Source of the DNA: Streptomyces thermodiastaticus
GTDB lineage: Bacteria > Actinomycetota > Actinomycetes > Streptomycetales > Streptomycetaceae
Length of the DNA: 64,000 nt
Assembly (NCBI RefSeq): GCF_014656135.1
Contig: NZ_BNBV01000004.1
Coordinates: 1-64,000 of the forward strand
Direction: 5' to 3'
The notes under the pieces are model-generated. The model saw only the letters and a list, made by a program, of their open reading frames with translations. It was not told the DNA's origin and did no database searches. A program made the position numbers and the translations under genes. Below, in pieces: positions 25,366-34,150 of the stretch. Within the stretch, counting starts at the first letter, position 1; each line of letters starts with the position of its first letter.

Positions 25366-27276
25366 ATGGCCACGCGCCACGACATCCGCAACGTCGCCAT
25401 CGTCGCCCACGTCGACCACGGCAAGACCACCATCGTCGACGCCATGCTGAAGCAGGCCGGCGCCTTCGCCGCGCACCAGCTGGACCAGGTCGACGACCGG
25501 GTCATGGACTCCAACGACCTGGAGCGTGAGAAGGGCATCACGATCCTCGCCAAGAACACGGCGGTGAAGTACCACCCCAAGGACGGCGGGGAGCCCATCA
25601 CCATCAACATCATCGACACCCCCGGCCACGCCGACTTCGGCGGTGAGGTCGAGCGCGGTCTGTCGATGGTCGACGGCGTGGTGCTGCTGGTGGACGCCTC
25701 CGAGGGCCCGCTGCCGCAGACCCGTTTCGTGCTGCGCAAGGCGCTGCAGGCCCGCCTGCCCGTCATCCTGTGCATCAACAAGACGGACCGTCCCGACGCC
25801 CGGATCGACGAGGTCGTCGACGAGACCTACGACCTGTTCCTGGACCTGGACGCCGACGAGGAGCAGATCGAGTTCCCGATCGTCTACGCCTGCGGCCGCG
25901 ACGGCATCGCCTCGCTGACCAAGCCGGAGAACGGCACGGTCCCGGCCGACTCCGACAGCCTGGAGCCGTTCTTCTCCACCATCCTGGAGCACATCCCGGC
26001 CCCCACCTACGACGAGGACGCCCCGCTGCAGGCCCACGTCACCAACCTGGACGCGGACAACTTCCTCGGCCGTATCGCGCTGCTGCGCGTGGAGCAGGGC
26101 GAGCTGCGCAAGGGCCAGACGGTGGCGTGGATCAAGCGGGACGGCTCCGTGCAGAACGTGCGGATCTCCGAGCTGATGATGACCGAGGCGCTCACCCGCA
26201 AGCCCGCCGAGAAGGCCGGTCCGGGCGACATCTGCGCCGTCGCCGGCATCCCGGACATCATGATCGGTGAGACGCTGGCCGACCCGGACAACCCGGTCGC
26301 GCTGCCGCTGATCAAGGTGGACGAGCCGGCGATCTCCATGGTGATCGGCACCAACACCTCCCCGCTGGTCGGCAAGGGCGCCACCGGCAAGGGCGCCGAC
26401 AAGAGGACGGCCGTCAAGGACCGCAAGGTCACCGCCCGCCAGGTCAAGGACCGCCTGGACCGCGAGCTGATCGGCAACGTCTCCCTGCGGGTGCTCGACA
26501 CCGACCGTCCCGACGCCTGGGAGGTGCAGGGCCGCGGCGAGCTGGCCCTGGCGATCCTGGTGGAGACGATGCGCCGCGAGGGCTACGAGCTGACCGTCGG
26601 CAAGCCGCAGGTCGTCACCAAGGAGATCGACGGCAAGACGTACGAGCCGGTGGAGCGCATGACCATCGACGTGCCCGAGGAGCACATGGGCGCGGTCACC
26701 CAGCTGATGGGCGTGCGCAAGGGCCGCATGGACAACATGTCCAACCACGGCTCCGGCTGGGTCCGCATGGAGTGGGTCGTGCCCTCCCGCGGCCTGATCG
26801 GCTTCCGCACCGAGTTCCTCACCCAGACCCGCGGCACGGGCATCGCGCACTCCATCCATGAGGGCTTCGAGCCGTGGGCCGGCCCGCTGCAGACCCGCAA
26901 CAACGGCTCCCTGGTCGCCGACCGCGCCGGTGTGGTCACCGCGTTCGCGATGACCAACCTGCAGGAGCGCGGCGTGCTGTTCGTGGAGCCGGGCACCGAG
27001 GTGTACGAGGGCATGATCGTCGGCGAGAACTCCCGCTCCGACGACATGGACGTCAACATCACCAAGGAGAAGAAGCTCACCAACATGCGGTCCTCGACCG
27101 CCGACATCGCCGAGTCGATCGTGCCGCCGCGCAAGCTGTCCCTGGAGCAGTCCCTGGAGTTCTGCCGGGACGACGAGTGCGTCGAGGTGACCCCGGAGGC
27201 CGTTCGCATCCGCAAGGTCGTGCTCGACCAGCGTGAGCGCGCCCGTGCGGCGGCCAGGGCCAAGCACAGCAGCTGA
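25366..27276 (+). CDS. typA: Translational GTPase TypA/BipA
   Basis: TypA is a ribosome-binding GTPase related to EF-G that assists 50S assembly and stress growth. The 636-residue product has G1 AHVDHGKTT (about 14-22), switch I EREKGITI, G3 DTPGH and G4 NKTD (about 138-141). The EF-G-like domains II, III and V and the TypA-specific C-terminal domain follow (SRGLIGFRTEFLTQTRG, GTEVYEGMIVGENSR). It ends with the usual basic tail. There is a short Gly/Lys-rich insertion near residue 345 (LVGKGATGKGADKR). Length is normal. The gene stands alone and ends at a strong hairpin. Confidence 0.96.
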   Translation: MATRHDIRNVAIVAHVDHGKTTIVDAMLKQAGAFAAHQLDQVDDRVMDSNDLEREKGITILAKNTAVKYHPKDGGEPITINIIDTPGHADFGGEVERGLSMVDGVVLLVDASEGPLPQTRFVLRKALQARLPVILCINKTDRPDARIDEVVDETYDLFLDLDADEEQIEFPIVYACGRDGIASLTKPENGTVPADSDSLEPFFSTILEHIPAPTYDEDAPLQAHVTNLDADNFLGRIALLRVEQGELRKGQTVAWIKRDGSVQNVRISELMMTEALTRKPAEKAGPGDICAVAGIPDIMIGETLADPDNPVALPLIKVDEPAISMVIGTNTSPLVGKGATGKGADKRTAVKDRKVTARQVKDRLDRELIGNVSLRVLDTDRPDAWEVQGRGELALAILVETMRREGYELTVGKPQVVTKEIDGKTYEPVERMTIDVPEEHMGAVTQLMGVRKGRMDNMSNHGSGWVRMEWVVPSRGLIGFRTEFLTQTRGTGIAHSIHEGFEPWAGPLQTRNNGSLVADRAGVVTAFAMTNLQERGVLFVEPGTEVYEGMIVGENSRSDDMDVNITKEKKLTNMRSSTADIAESIVPPRKLSLEQSLEFCRDDECVEVTPEAVRIRKVVLDQRERARAAARAKHSS

Positions 27277-27323
27277 TCCGCACCCGGTGCGGCCGCACGG
27301 CCGTACCGCACACACCACCGAAC

Positions 27324-27357
27324 GAGGGCCTGTCCGGCATCCGCCGGGCAGGCCCTC
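27324..27357 (+). terminator. typA terminator
   Basis: GAGGGCCTG at 27324-27332 pairs with CAGGCCCTC at 27349-27357; the inner bases (CCGG/CCGG) can extend the stem. It is 47 bp after the typA stop. Confidence 0.8.
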
Positions 27358-28023
27358 GCGCACACCGGGGCGCATCCGTGCCGTGGTGTGGCGCGGGCGG
27401 AGAAGCGGACCCGGGGTGCGCTGCCGGCGCTCCTGTGCGCGGGGGTGGTGCCGCGGGCCGGATGCGGGGTATGCCCGCTGCTCAACGGGCCGCGATGACA
27501 GGGCCGTAGAGGGTTTTCCCTACAACGCGGCGTCGAGACAGGGTCAAGACCGCTGCGCGGGGCCGAGCCGTTGCTACAGTGACCGAAATCTGCGGCTGAC
27601 CGGGCGCTCGTGCCGGTGTGTCCGGTGCCGTGGACGGCCGGTTCGCGGGCATCCGGTACCGGTAATGCCGCCCTGCCGTATTCCGCAACCGGTTATTCAC
27701 GCCCGTGTGTCCGCTATCCGGACACCATGCGCCGATACTCGTGTAACAAGTCCGTTTCGCAGGGATCTTTCACCAAACCCTTTGTCCGGATTTTGGAAGA
27801 AGTATGCGGCAGGTGTGATCGAACCGAGACCTTGAAGGTGTGGTTTGGTCTGGTTCGGATGGCAGATAGTTAGGCGCGTAGATGCTCGGATCAAAGGGTC
27901 ACGCCGCCGTCGGCGCCGACTCACGAGCGCGGGGGGACACCTGACCATTTCAGGCGCCGGTTGACGGTGATGGTCGTGTGTCTCTCCATGCGGTGAACCA
28001 TTGGACTCATGAGGAGGAGCCCC
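27358..28023. other. 666-bp non-coding region before the first peptide operon
   Basis: No gene seen. The part from about 27480 to 27960 is clearly AT-richer than its surroundings, as expected for a long promoter or leader. It should carry the promoter of the lipoprotein gene; I cannot place it exactly. Confidence 0.4.
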
Positions 28024-29646
28024 ATGCGTGGTGCCAAGAGCGCCAAGTGGGTTGCGATAGCCGCTGTTGTGGCGCTGGGCGCGACGGCCTGTGGTGGCGG
28101 TGGCGACAAGGGCGGGGACAGCAAGGCCGCGATCGACCCGAACGGCAAGTTCTCGGTCGAGGTGGGGGAGCCGCAGAACCCGCTGCAGCCGGCGAACACC
28201 ATGGAGTCCAACGGAAGCATCGTCATCAAGGCCCTGTTCTCCGGGCTCGTCGATTACGACAGCAACGGCAAGATCGTCATGGTCAACGCCCAGTCGATCG
28301 ACACCAAGGACAACAAGACCTTCACGGTCAAGCTGAAGCCGGGCTGGAAGTTCCACGACGGCACCCCTGTCACCGCGAATTCTTACGTCAAGGCGTGGAA
28401 CTGGGCGGCCAACCCGGAGCACAAGCAGACCAACAGCGCCTGGTTCGCCGACATCCAGGGCTATGACGATGTCGCCCCGGCCAGCGGCAAGCCGAAGTCG
28501 GACACGATGTCCGGCCTGAAGGTGATCGACGACAACACCTTCACCATCACGCTGTCCAAGCCGATCCCGTACTTCATCTACAAGCTGGGCTACGAGGTCT
28601 TCGACCCGCTGCCCGAGTCCTTCTACAAGGACCCCGCGGCCGCCGGCGAGCACCCGATCGGCAACGGCCCCTACAAGTTCGTCAGCTGGCAGCACAAGCA
28701 GTCGATCGAGGTCGCCAGGTTCGACGGCTACAAGGGCCCGAACCCCGCCAAGAACGGCGGTGTGATCTTCAAGAACTACGCCAAGCTCGAGACCGCCTAC
28801 CAGGACCTGAAGTCCGGCAACCTCGACGTGATGCGCCAGGTCGCCCCGCGTGACCTGCCCGTGTACAAGCAGGACCTCGGCGACCGCGCCGTGGACCAGC
28901 CGTACTCGGCGATCCAGACCATCGCGGTGGCCTTCTACACCAAGCAGTGGAAGAACATCAACCCGAAGGTCCTGCAGGGCCTGTCGATGGCGATCGACCG
29001 CGACACCATCACCAAGACCGTGCTCCAGGGCACCCGCGAGCCCGCCACCGGCTGGGTCGCCAAGGGCGTCATGGGCTACCAGCCCAACGCCGCCGGCGAC
29101 ATCACCAAGTACGACCCGGCCAAGGCCAAGCAGCTCATCAAGGAGGGCGGCGGCGTCCCGGGCAACAAGATCTCCATCCAGTACAACGCGGACGGCGGTC
29201 ACAAGGAGTGGGTGGAGGCGGTCTGCGGCTCCATCACCAAGGCCACCGGCGTGCAGTGCACCGGTGACTCCAAGGCGGACTTCCAGGCCGACACCAACGC
29301 GCGCGACGCGCACCAGGTGAAGTCCCTGTACCGCTCCGGCTGGGTGCTCGACTACCCGTTCATCTCCAACTTCATCCGCGACCTGTTCGGCTCCAAGGCC
29401 GACGGCAACCAGGGCGGCTTCTCCAGCAAGGAGATCGACGACCTGATCGCCAAGGCCGACTCGGCCAAGACGCTGGAGGAGTCGGAGAAGCTGTACCAGC
29501 AGGTCGAGAAGGAGCTGCCGAAGTACATGCCGAGCATCCCGCTCTGGTACTACAAGGTCAACGCGGGCTACTCGGAGAAGGTCACCAACGTCAAGTACGA
29601 CCAGTCGGGTGACCCGATCGTGACCGGCGTTGAGGTCAAGAAGTAA
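28024..29646 (+). CDS. Peptide ABC importer 1: substrate-binding lipoprotein
   Basis: The 540-residue family 5 binding protein starts at ATG 28024 after GAGGAGGAG. Its signal peptide (AKWVAIAAVVALGATAC) ends in a lipobox whose cysteine is about residue 26. The mature part has the SBP_bac_5 landmarks: GEPQNPLQPANTMESNGS, LFSGLVDYDSNGK, FTVKLKPGWKFHDGTPV and LSMAIDRDTITKTVLQGTRE. It ends SIPLWYYKVNAGYSEKV. It should capture oligopeptides outside the cell for the transporter encoded by the next four genes. A homologue follows at 34151. The arrangement recalls BldKB-type proteins of Streptomyces that import a developmental peptide, but that assignment is not proven here. Confidence 0.9.
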   Translation: MRGAKSAKWVAIAAVVALGATACGGGGDKGGDSKAAIDPNGKFSVEVGEPQNPLQPANTMESNGSIVIKALFSGLVDYDSNGKIVMVNAQSIDTKDNKTFTVKLKPGWKFHDGTPVTANSYVKAWNWAANPEHKQTNSAWFADIQGYDDVAPASGKPKSDTMSGLKVIDDNTFTITLSKPIPYFIYKLGYEVFDPLPESFYKDPAAAGEHPIGNGPYKFVSWQHKQSIEVARFDGYKGPNPAKNGGVIFKNYAKLETAYQDLKSGNLDVMRQVAPRDLPVYKQDLGDRAVDQPYSAIQTIAVAFYTKQWKNINPKVLQGLSMAIDRDTITKTVLQGTREPATGWVAKGVMGYQPNAAGDITKYDPAKAKQLIKEGGGVPGNKISIQYNADGGHKEWVEAVCGSITKATGVQCTGDSKADFQADTNARDAHQVKSLYRSGWVLDYPFISNFIRDLFGSKADGNQGGFSSKEIDDLIAKADSAKTLEESEKLYQQVEKELPKYMPSIPLWYYKVNAGYSEKVTNVKYDQSGDPIVTGVEVKK

Positions 29647-29667
29647 CCGCTGACAACGACAGCGTGT

Positions 29668-29702
29668 GCCGTGCCGCACTCCGGGGAGGGGTGCGGCACG
29701 GC
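29668..29702 (+). terminator. Stem-loop after the lipoprotein gene
   Basis: GCCGTGCCGCAC at 29668-29679 pairs with GTGCGGCACGGC at 29691-29702, a perfect 12-bp stem, 22 bp after the stop. In mid-operon it probably lowers expression of the downstream genes relative to the binding protein. Confidence 0.7.
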
Positions 29703-29721
29703 GTCGGCCGATCGGCCGGGG

Positions 29722-29787
29722 GGCCCTTTTCGCCGCGTACGCACGGACACCCGTCGGGGATCCGGCTCGTGCGCGGCGAAAAGGGCC
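29722..29787 (+). promoter_or_regulatory. Second, long-armed stem-loop inside the operon
   Basis: The arm 29722-29744 (GGCCCTTTTCGCCGCG...) pairs with 29769-29787 over about 19 positions with a three-base bulge. The loop is 24 nt. It stands 27 bp before the permease start and follows the first hairpin directly. It could stabilise the 3' end of the lipoprotein mRNA or attenuate transcription. Confidence 0.6.
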
Positions 29788-29814
29788 TGCCGCTGTGATT
29801 GACATGGAGGCACC

Positions 29815-30747
29815 ATGGGGCGCTATGTCGCACGACGACTGCTCCAGATGATCCCGGTCTTCATCGGGACAACCCTGCTCATCTTCCTGATGGTCTACGC
29901 CCTGCCCGGCGACCCCGTGCGCGGACTGTTCGGCGACAAGGCGACCACACCGTCGGTGATCCGTGCGCTGCGGCACGAGTACGGCCTCGACAAGCCCGTT
30001 CTGGTCCAGTACTGGGACTTCATGAAGGGCATCGTGCTGCACTTCGACTTCGGCAAGCAGATCGCCAGCGGCCGCCCGGTCACCGAGATCCTGGGCGAGG
30101 CCTTCCCGGTGACGCTGCGTCTGGCCTCGCTGGCCTTCGTCATCGAAGCGGTCATCGGCATCGTCCTCGGTGTGGTCGCCGGCCTGCGCGCGGGCAAGGC
30201 CGCCGACACCGTGATCCTGTTCTTCACCCTGCTGCTGATCTCGGTGCCGGTCTTCGTGCTCGGCTACATCCTGCAGACGGTGTTCGCCATCAACCTCGGC
30301 TGGCTCGAGCCGTCGGTGACCGATCCCACCGACTTCAACCAGCTGCTGCTGCCGGCCATCGTGCTGGCCAGTGCCTCGCTGGCCTACGTCGCCCGGCTCA
30401 GCCGCACCTCGGTCGCGGAGAACCTGCGGGCCGACTACATGCGCACCGCCATCGCCAAGGGCCTGCCCCGGCGCCGGGTGGTGGGCGTGCACCTGCTGCG
30501 CAACTCGCTGATCCCGGTCGTCACCTTCCTCGGCACCGACCTCGGCGCCCTGATGGGCGGCGCCATCGTCACCGAGGGCATCTTCAACATCCACGGTGTC
30601 GGCGGCACGATCGCCGATTCGATCACCCGTCGCGAGGGCACCACGCTGGTCGGCCTGGTCACCATCCTGGTCCTCGTGTACCTCGTCTGCAGCCTGATCG
30701 TCGACCTGCTCTACGCGGTCCTGGACCCGAGGATCCGTTATGCCTGA
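29815..30747 (+). CDS. Peptide ABC importer 1: permease (DppB/OppB type)
   Basis: A 310-residue inner-membrane subunit starting at ATG 29815 with GGAGG 6 bp upstream. The N-terminus MGRYVARRLLQMIPVFIGTT is the classic first helix of this family. About six membrane helices follow. The EAA loop that docks to the ATPase is visible at about 214-235 (MRTAIAKGLPRRRVVGVHLL). It ends YAVLDPRIRYA. Its stop codon overlaps the next start by 8 bases. Confidence 0.92.
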   Translation: MGRYVARRLLQMIPVFIGTTLLIFLMVYALPGDPVRGLFGDKATTPSVIRALRHEYGLDKPVLVQYWDFMKGIVLHFDFGKQIASGRPVTEILGEAFPVTLRLASLAFVIEAVIGIVLGVVAGLRAGKAADTVILFFTLLLISVPVFVLGYILQTVFAINLGWLEPSVTDPTDFNQLLLPAIVLASASLAYVARLSRTSVAENLRADYMRTAIAKGLPRRRVVGVHLLRNSLIPVVTFLGTDLGALMGGAIVTEGIFNIHGVGGTIADSITRREGTTLVGLVTILVLVYLVCSLIVDLLYAVLDPRIRYA

Positions 30748-31687
30748 GCTGACCAAGTCCGCCGACGAGGCGGTGCCCTCCGCCACCACCGCGGCCGCGG
30801 GGGCCGAGGTGTCCGAGGACAAGCCGGAGAAGACCCGCAGCCTGTGGGGCGACGCCTGGCGCGACCTGCGCTCCAACTGGATCTTCATCGTCTCCGCGGT
30901 GCTGATCCTGCTGCTGCTGGTGATGGCCGCCTGGCCCGGCCTGTTCACCAACGCCGACCCGAACAACAAGGACCTGGCCAACCACTACCTGCAGCACCCG
31001 AACTACGGGCACTGGTTCCAGGCCGACTGGCTGGGCTACGACGCCCAGGGCCGCAGCGTGTACGCCCGTGCCATCTACGGCACCCGCGCCTCGCTGCTCG
31101 TCGGCGCGGGCACCACCGTGCTGGTGGTCATTCTCGGCGGCGTGATCGGCATGATCGCCGGCTACTTCGGCGGCTGGGTCGACGCGGTGCTGTCCCGGCT
31201 GACGGACATGTTCATGGGCATCCCGTTCCTGCTCGGTGCGATGGTGATGCTGAACTCCTTCACCGACCGCTCCATCCCGGTCGTCATCGCCGCCCTGGCC
31301 TTCCTCGGCTGGACGCAGACGGCCCGTGTGATGCGCGGTGCGGTCATCACCGTGAAGTCCACGGACTATGTGCAGGCCGCCAAGGCGCTCGGTGCCGGAA
31401 CCGGCCGCATCCTGTTCCGCCATGTGATGCCGAACGCGATCGCGCCGGTGATCGTCGTCGCCACCATCTCGCTCGGCGTCTACATCGGTGCCGAGGCCAC
31501 GCTGTCGTTCCTCGGTCTCGGCCTGAACGGTGTGTCGTGGGGCAACGACATCTCCGACGGCGGCAACTCCATCCGTGTGGCGCAGTGGATCATGCTGTAC
31601 CCGTCGATCATGCTCAGCGTCACGGTGCTGGCGTTCATCATGCTCGGTGAGGCGGTCCGCAACGCCCTCGACCCGAAGACGCGCTGA
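30740..31687 (+). CDS. Peptide ABC importer 1: permease (DppC/OppC type)
   Basis: The 315-residue partner permease begins at ATG 30740 inside the end of the preceding gene. A 35-residue acidic N-terminal tail is followed by the OppC-type helix NWIFIVSAVLILLLLVMAAW. The TM_PN region follows (TRASLLVGAGTTVLVVILGG), then the EAA loop STDYVQAAKALGAGTGRILF. The end NALDPKTR is typical. Confidence 0.92.
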   Translation: MPELTKSADEAVPSATTAAAGAEVSEDKPEKTRSLWGDAWRDLRSNWIFIVSAVLILLLLVMAAWPGLFTNADPNNKDLANHYLQHPNYGHWFQADWLGYDAQGRSVYARAIYGTRASLLVGAGTTVLVVILGGVIGMIAGYFGGWVDAVLSRLTDMFMGIPFLLGAMVMLNSFTDRSIPVVIAALAFLGWTQTARVMRGAVITVKSTDYVQAAKALGAGTGRILFRHVMPNAIAPVIVVATISLGVYIGAEATLSFLGLGLNGVSWGNDISDGGNSIRVAQWIMLYPSIMLSVTVLAFIMLGEAVRNALDPKTR

Positions 31688-31698
31688 GGAGGGCGTAC

Positions 31699-32757
31699 GT
31701 GACCACCATTCAGAAAGTCTCCGCCGTGCCGTCGCCCCGCGACGCCGGGGAGGACGGGGGCCCGCTGCTGGAAGTGCGGGACCTGCACGTGGAGTTCCAC
31801 ACCCGCGACGGCGTCGTCAAGGCCGTCAACGGCGTCAACTACAGCGTGAACGCCGGTGAGACGCTCGCCGTGCTCGGTGAGTCCGGCTCCGGCAAGTCCG
31901 TGACCGCGCAGGCCATCATGGGCATCCTCGACATGCCCCCGGCGAAGATCCCGCAGGGGGAGATCCGCTTCCGCGGGCAGGACATGCTCACCATGTCCGC
32001 CGAGGAGCGCCGCAAGATCCGCGGCCGCCGGATCTCGATGATCTTCCAGGACGCGCTCAGCTCGCTGAACCCGGTGCTCAGCGTCGGCTACCAGCTGGGC
32101 GAGATGTTCCGCGTCCACCAGGGCCTGTCCAAGAAGGAGGCCAAGACCCGGGCCGTGGAGCTGATGGACCGGGTGAAGATCCCGGCCGCGAAGGCCCGCG
32201 TCGACGACTACCCGCACCAGTTCTCCGGCGGCATGCGCCAGCGCATCATGATCGCGATGGCGCTGGCCCTGGAACCGGACCTGATCATCGCCGACGAGCC
32301 GACCACGGCTCTGGACGTCACCGTCCAGGCGCAGGTGATGGACCTGCTCGCGGAACTCCAGCGCGAGTACAACATGGGCCTGATCCTCATCACCCACGAC
32401 CTGGGCGTCGTCGCGGACGTCGCCGACAAGATCGCGGTGATGTACGCGGGCCGCATCGTGGAGCAGGCCCCGGTGCACGACCTGTACAAGCGTCCGGCGC
32501 ACCCGTACACGCGGGGTCTGCTGGACTCCATCCCGCGCCTGGACCACAAGGGCCAGGAGCTGTTCGCCATCAAGGGCCTGCCGCCCAACCTGCTGCGCAT
32601 CCCGTCCGGCTGTGCCTTCAACCCGCGCTGCCCCAAGGCCCAGGACATCTGCCGCACGCAGATCCCCGAGCTGGAGCCGGTCACCGAGCGCGACGGCTCC
32701 GAACTGCCGGGCCGCGCCGCGGCGTGTCACTTCTGGAAGGAGACGATCCATGGCTGA
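31699..32757 (+). CDS. Peptide ABC importer 1: ATPase (DppD/OppD type)
   Basis: The 352-residue ATPase starts at GTG 31699. Motifs are Walker A GESGSGKS (about 58-65), the Q-loop [11 protein letters not shown], the signature FSGGMRQRI and Walker [13 protein letters not shown]. The H-loop ITHDLGVV follows, then the oligopeptide-type C-terminal extension with the cysteine set [14 protein letters not shown] ... C. That extension can hold an Fe-S cluster in some homologues. It energises import together with the next subunit. Confidence 0.92.
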   Translation: MTTIQKVSAVPSPRDAGEDGGPLLEVRDLHVEFHTRDGVVKAVNGVNYSVNAGETLAVLGESGSGKSVTAQAIMGILDMPPAKIPQGEIRFRGQDMLTMSAEERRKIRGRRISMIFQDALSSLNPVLSVGYQLGEMFRVHQGLSKKEAKTRAVELMDRVKIPAAKARVDDYPHQFSGGMRQRIMIAMALALEPDLIIADEPTTALDVTVQAQVMDLLAELQREYNMGLILITHDLGVVADVADKIAVMYAGRIVEQAPVHDLYKRPAHPYTRGLLDSIPRLDHKGQELFAIKGLPPNLLRIPSGCAFNPRCPKAQDICRTQIPELEPVTERDGSELPGRAAACHFWKETIHG

Positions 32758-33898
32758 GCCGAGCAAGAAGGACGAGCAGCCGGTCGGCAAGGTGAACGTC
32801 TCCAAGGCGGACGGCGCCGGCGCCCGCCTCGAGGACGAGGAGGTCGCCGCGATCGAGAAGCCCGTCCAGCGCGGCGAGCCGATCCTGCAGGTGCGGGATT
32901 TGAAGAAGCACTTCCCGCTGACCCAGGGCATCCTGTTCAAGAAGCAGATCGGCGCGGTCAAGGCCGTCGACGGGGTCTCCTTCGACCTGTACCAGGGCGA
33001 GACCCTGGGCATCGTCGGCGAGTCCGGCTGCGGCAAGTCCACCGTCGCCAAGCTGCTGATGAACCTGGAGCAGGCGACCGCCGGCCACATCTTCTACAAG
33101 GGCCAGGACATCACCAAGCTGTCCGGGCGCGCCCTGAAGGCCGTGCGCCGCAACATCCAGATGGTGTTCCAGGACCCGTACACCTCGCTGAACCCGAGGA
33201 TGACGGTCGGCGACATCATCGGTGAGCCCTTCGACATCCACCCGGAGGTGGCCCCGAAGGGCGACCGGCGCCGCAGGGTGCAGGAGCTGCTGGACGTCGT
33301 CGGCCTGAACCCGGAGTACATCAACCGCTACCCGCACCAGTTCTCCGGCGGTCAGCGGCAGCGCATCGGCATCGCCCGCGGTCTCGCGCTGAACCCGGAG
33401 ATCATCATCTGCGACGAGCCGGTCTCCGCGCTGGACGTGTCGGTGCAGGCGCAGGTCGTCAACCTGATGGAGCGGCTGCAGGACGAGTTCAACCTGTCCT
33501 ACATCTTCATCGCGCACGACCTGTCGATCGTCCGGCACATCTCCGACCGCGTGGGCGTGATGTACCTGGGTCAGATGGCCGAGATCGGCACCGACGAGGA
33601 GATCTACGACCACCCGACGCACCCCTACACCCAGGCGCTGCTGTCGGCGGTCCCGGTGCCCGACCCGGACGCCCGCGAGCACCGCGAGCGGATCATCCTC
33701 ACCGGTGACGTGCCCTCCCCGGCCAACCCGCCCTCGGGCTGCCGCTTCCGCACCCGCTGCTGGAAGGCCCAGGAGAAGTGCGCCACGGAGGTCCCGGTGC
33801 TGGCCGTGCCGGAGCGGTTCAAGGGCACGGACTCGCCCGCGGCCCACGAGTCGGCCTGCCACTTCGCCGAGGAGAAGGACGTCGTGCACGCGGCCTGA
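32750..33898 (+). CDS. Peptide ABC importer 1: ATPase (DppF/OppF type)
   Basis: The 382-residue second ATPase starts at ATG 32750, 8 bases inside the preceding gene. After a 40-residue charged tail come LKKHFPLTQGILFKKQ, Walker [21 protein letters not shown], the signature [17 protein letters not shown] and Walker [13 protein letters not shown]. The H-loop is IAHDLSIV. A Cys-containing oligopeptide-type C-terminus closes the protein. It is the last gene of the operon; a perfect hairpin follows. Confidence 0.92.
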   Translation: MAEPSKKDEQPVGKVNVSKADGAGARLEDEEVAAIEKPVQRGEPILQVRDLKKHFPLTQGILFKKQIGAVKAVDGVSFDLYQGETLGIVGESGCGKSTVAKLLMNLEQATAGHIFYKGQDITKLSGRALKAVRRNIQMVFQDPYTSLNPRMTVGDIIGEPFDIHPEVAPKGDRRRRVQELLDVVGLNPEYINRYPHQFSGGQRQRIGIARGLALNPEIIICDEPVSALDVSVQAQVVNLMERLQDEFNLSYIFIAHDLSIVRHISDRVGVMYLGQMAEIGTDEEIYDHPTHPYTQALLSAVPVPDPDAREHRERIILTGDVPSPANPPSGCRFRTRCWKAQEKCATEVPVLAVPERFKGTDSPAAHESACHFAEEKDVVHAA

Positions 33899-33920
33899 CC
33901 ACCCGTCGCACCGCCCCGCC

Positions 33921-33954
33921 GGTTCCCGGCACCCGCTCCAGGGTGCCGGGAACC
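33921..33954 (+). terminator. Terminator of peptide operon 1
   Basis: GGTTCCCGGCACCC (33921-33934) pairs exactly with GGGTGCCGGGAACC (33941-33954) over 14 bp with a 6-nt loop. GGCGTTTT follows. It separates the two tandem operons. Confidence 0.9.
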
Positions 33955-34150
33955 GGCGTTTTCCGGCACCGGTGCGCGGGAGCGGACCGCTCGGCCGAAC
34001 GGCTGAGGCCAGGGGCTGCCTCCCGGTGCGGCGCGACGACATCCGGCGGATCGTCTGCTGATATGTGTGCAGGCCGGCCGGTGTCTGGCATGCCGTCAGA
34101 GGCCGGGCCGGGCGCGCCGGTCCGTACCGCACCCTTTCGAGGAGGCGCCC

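Noticed and set aside
27697..30981. A minus-strand open frame of 1094 codons
   Set aside because: It is antisense to the first binding protein and permease and crosses the leader region; no family motif is visible.
28024..33898. Naming the first importer bldK
   Set aside because: Gene order as I remember bldK begins with a permease, whereas here the lipoprotein is first. Without a phylogeny I cannot say which operon, if either, is bldK.
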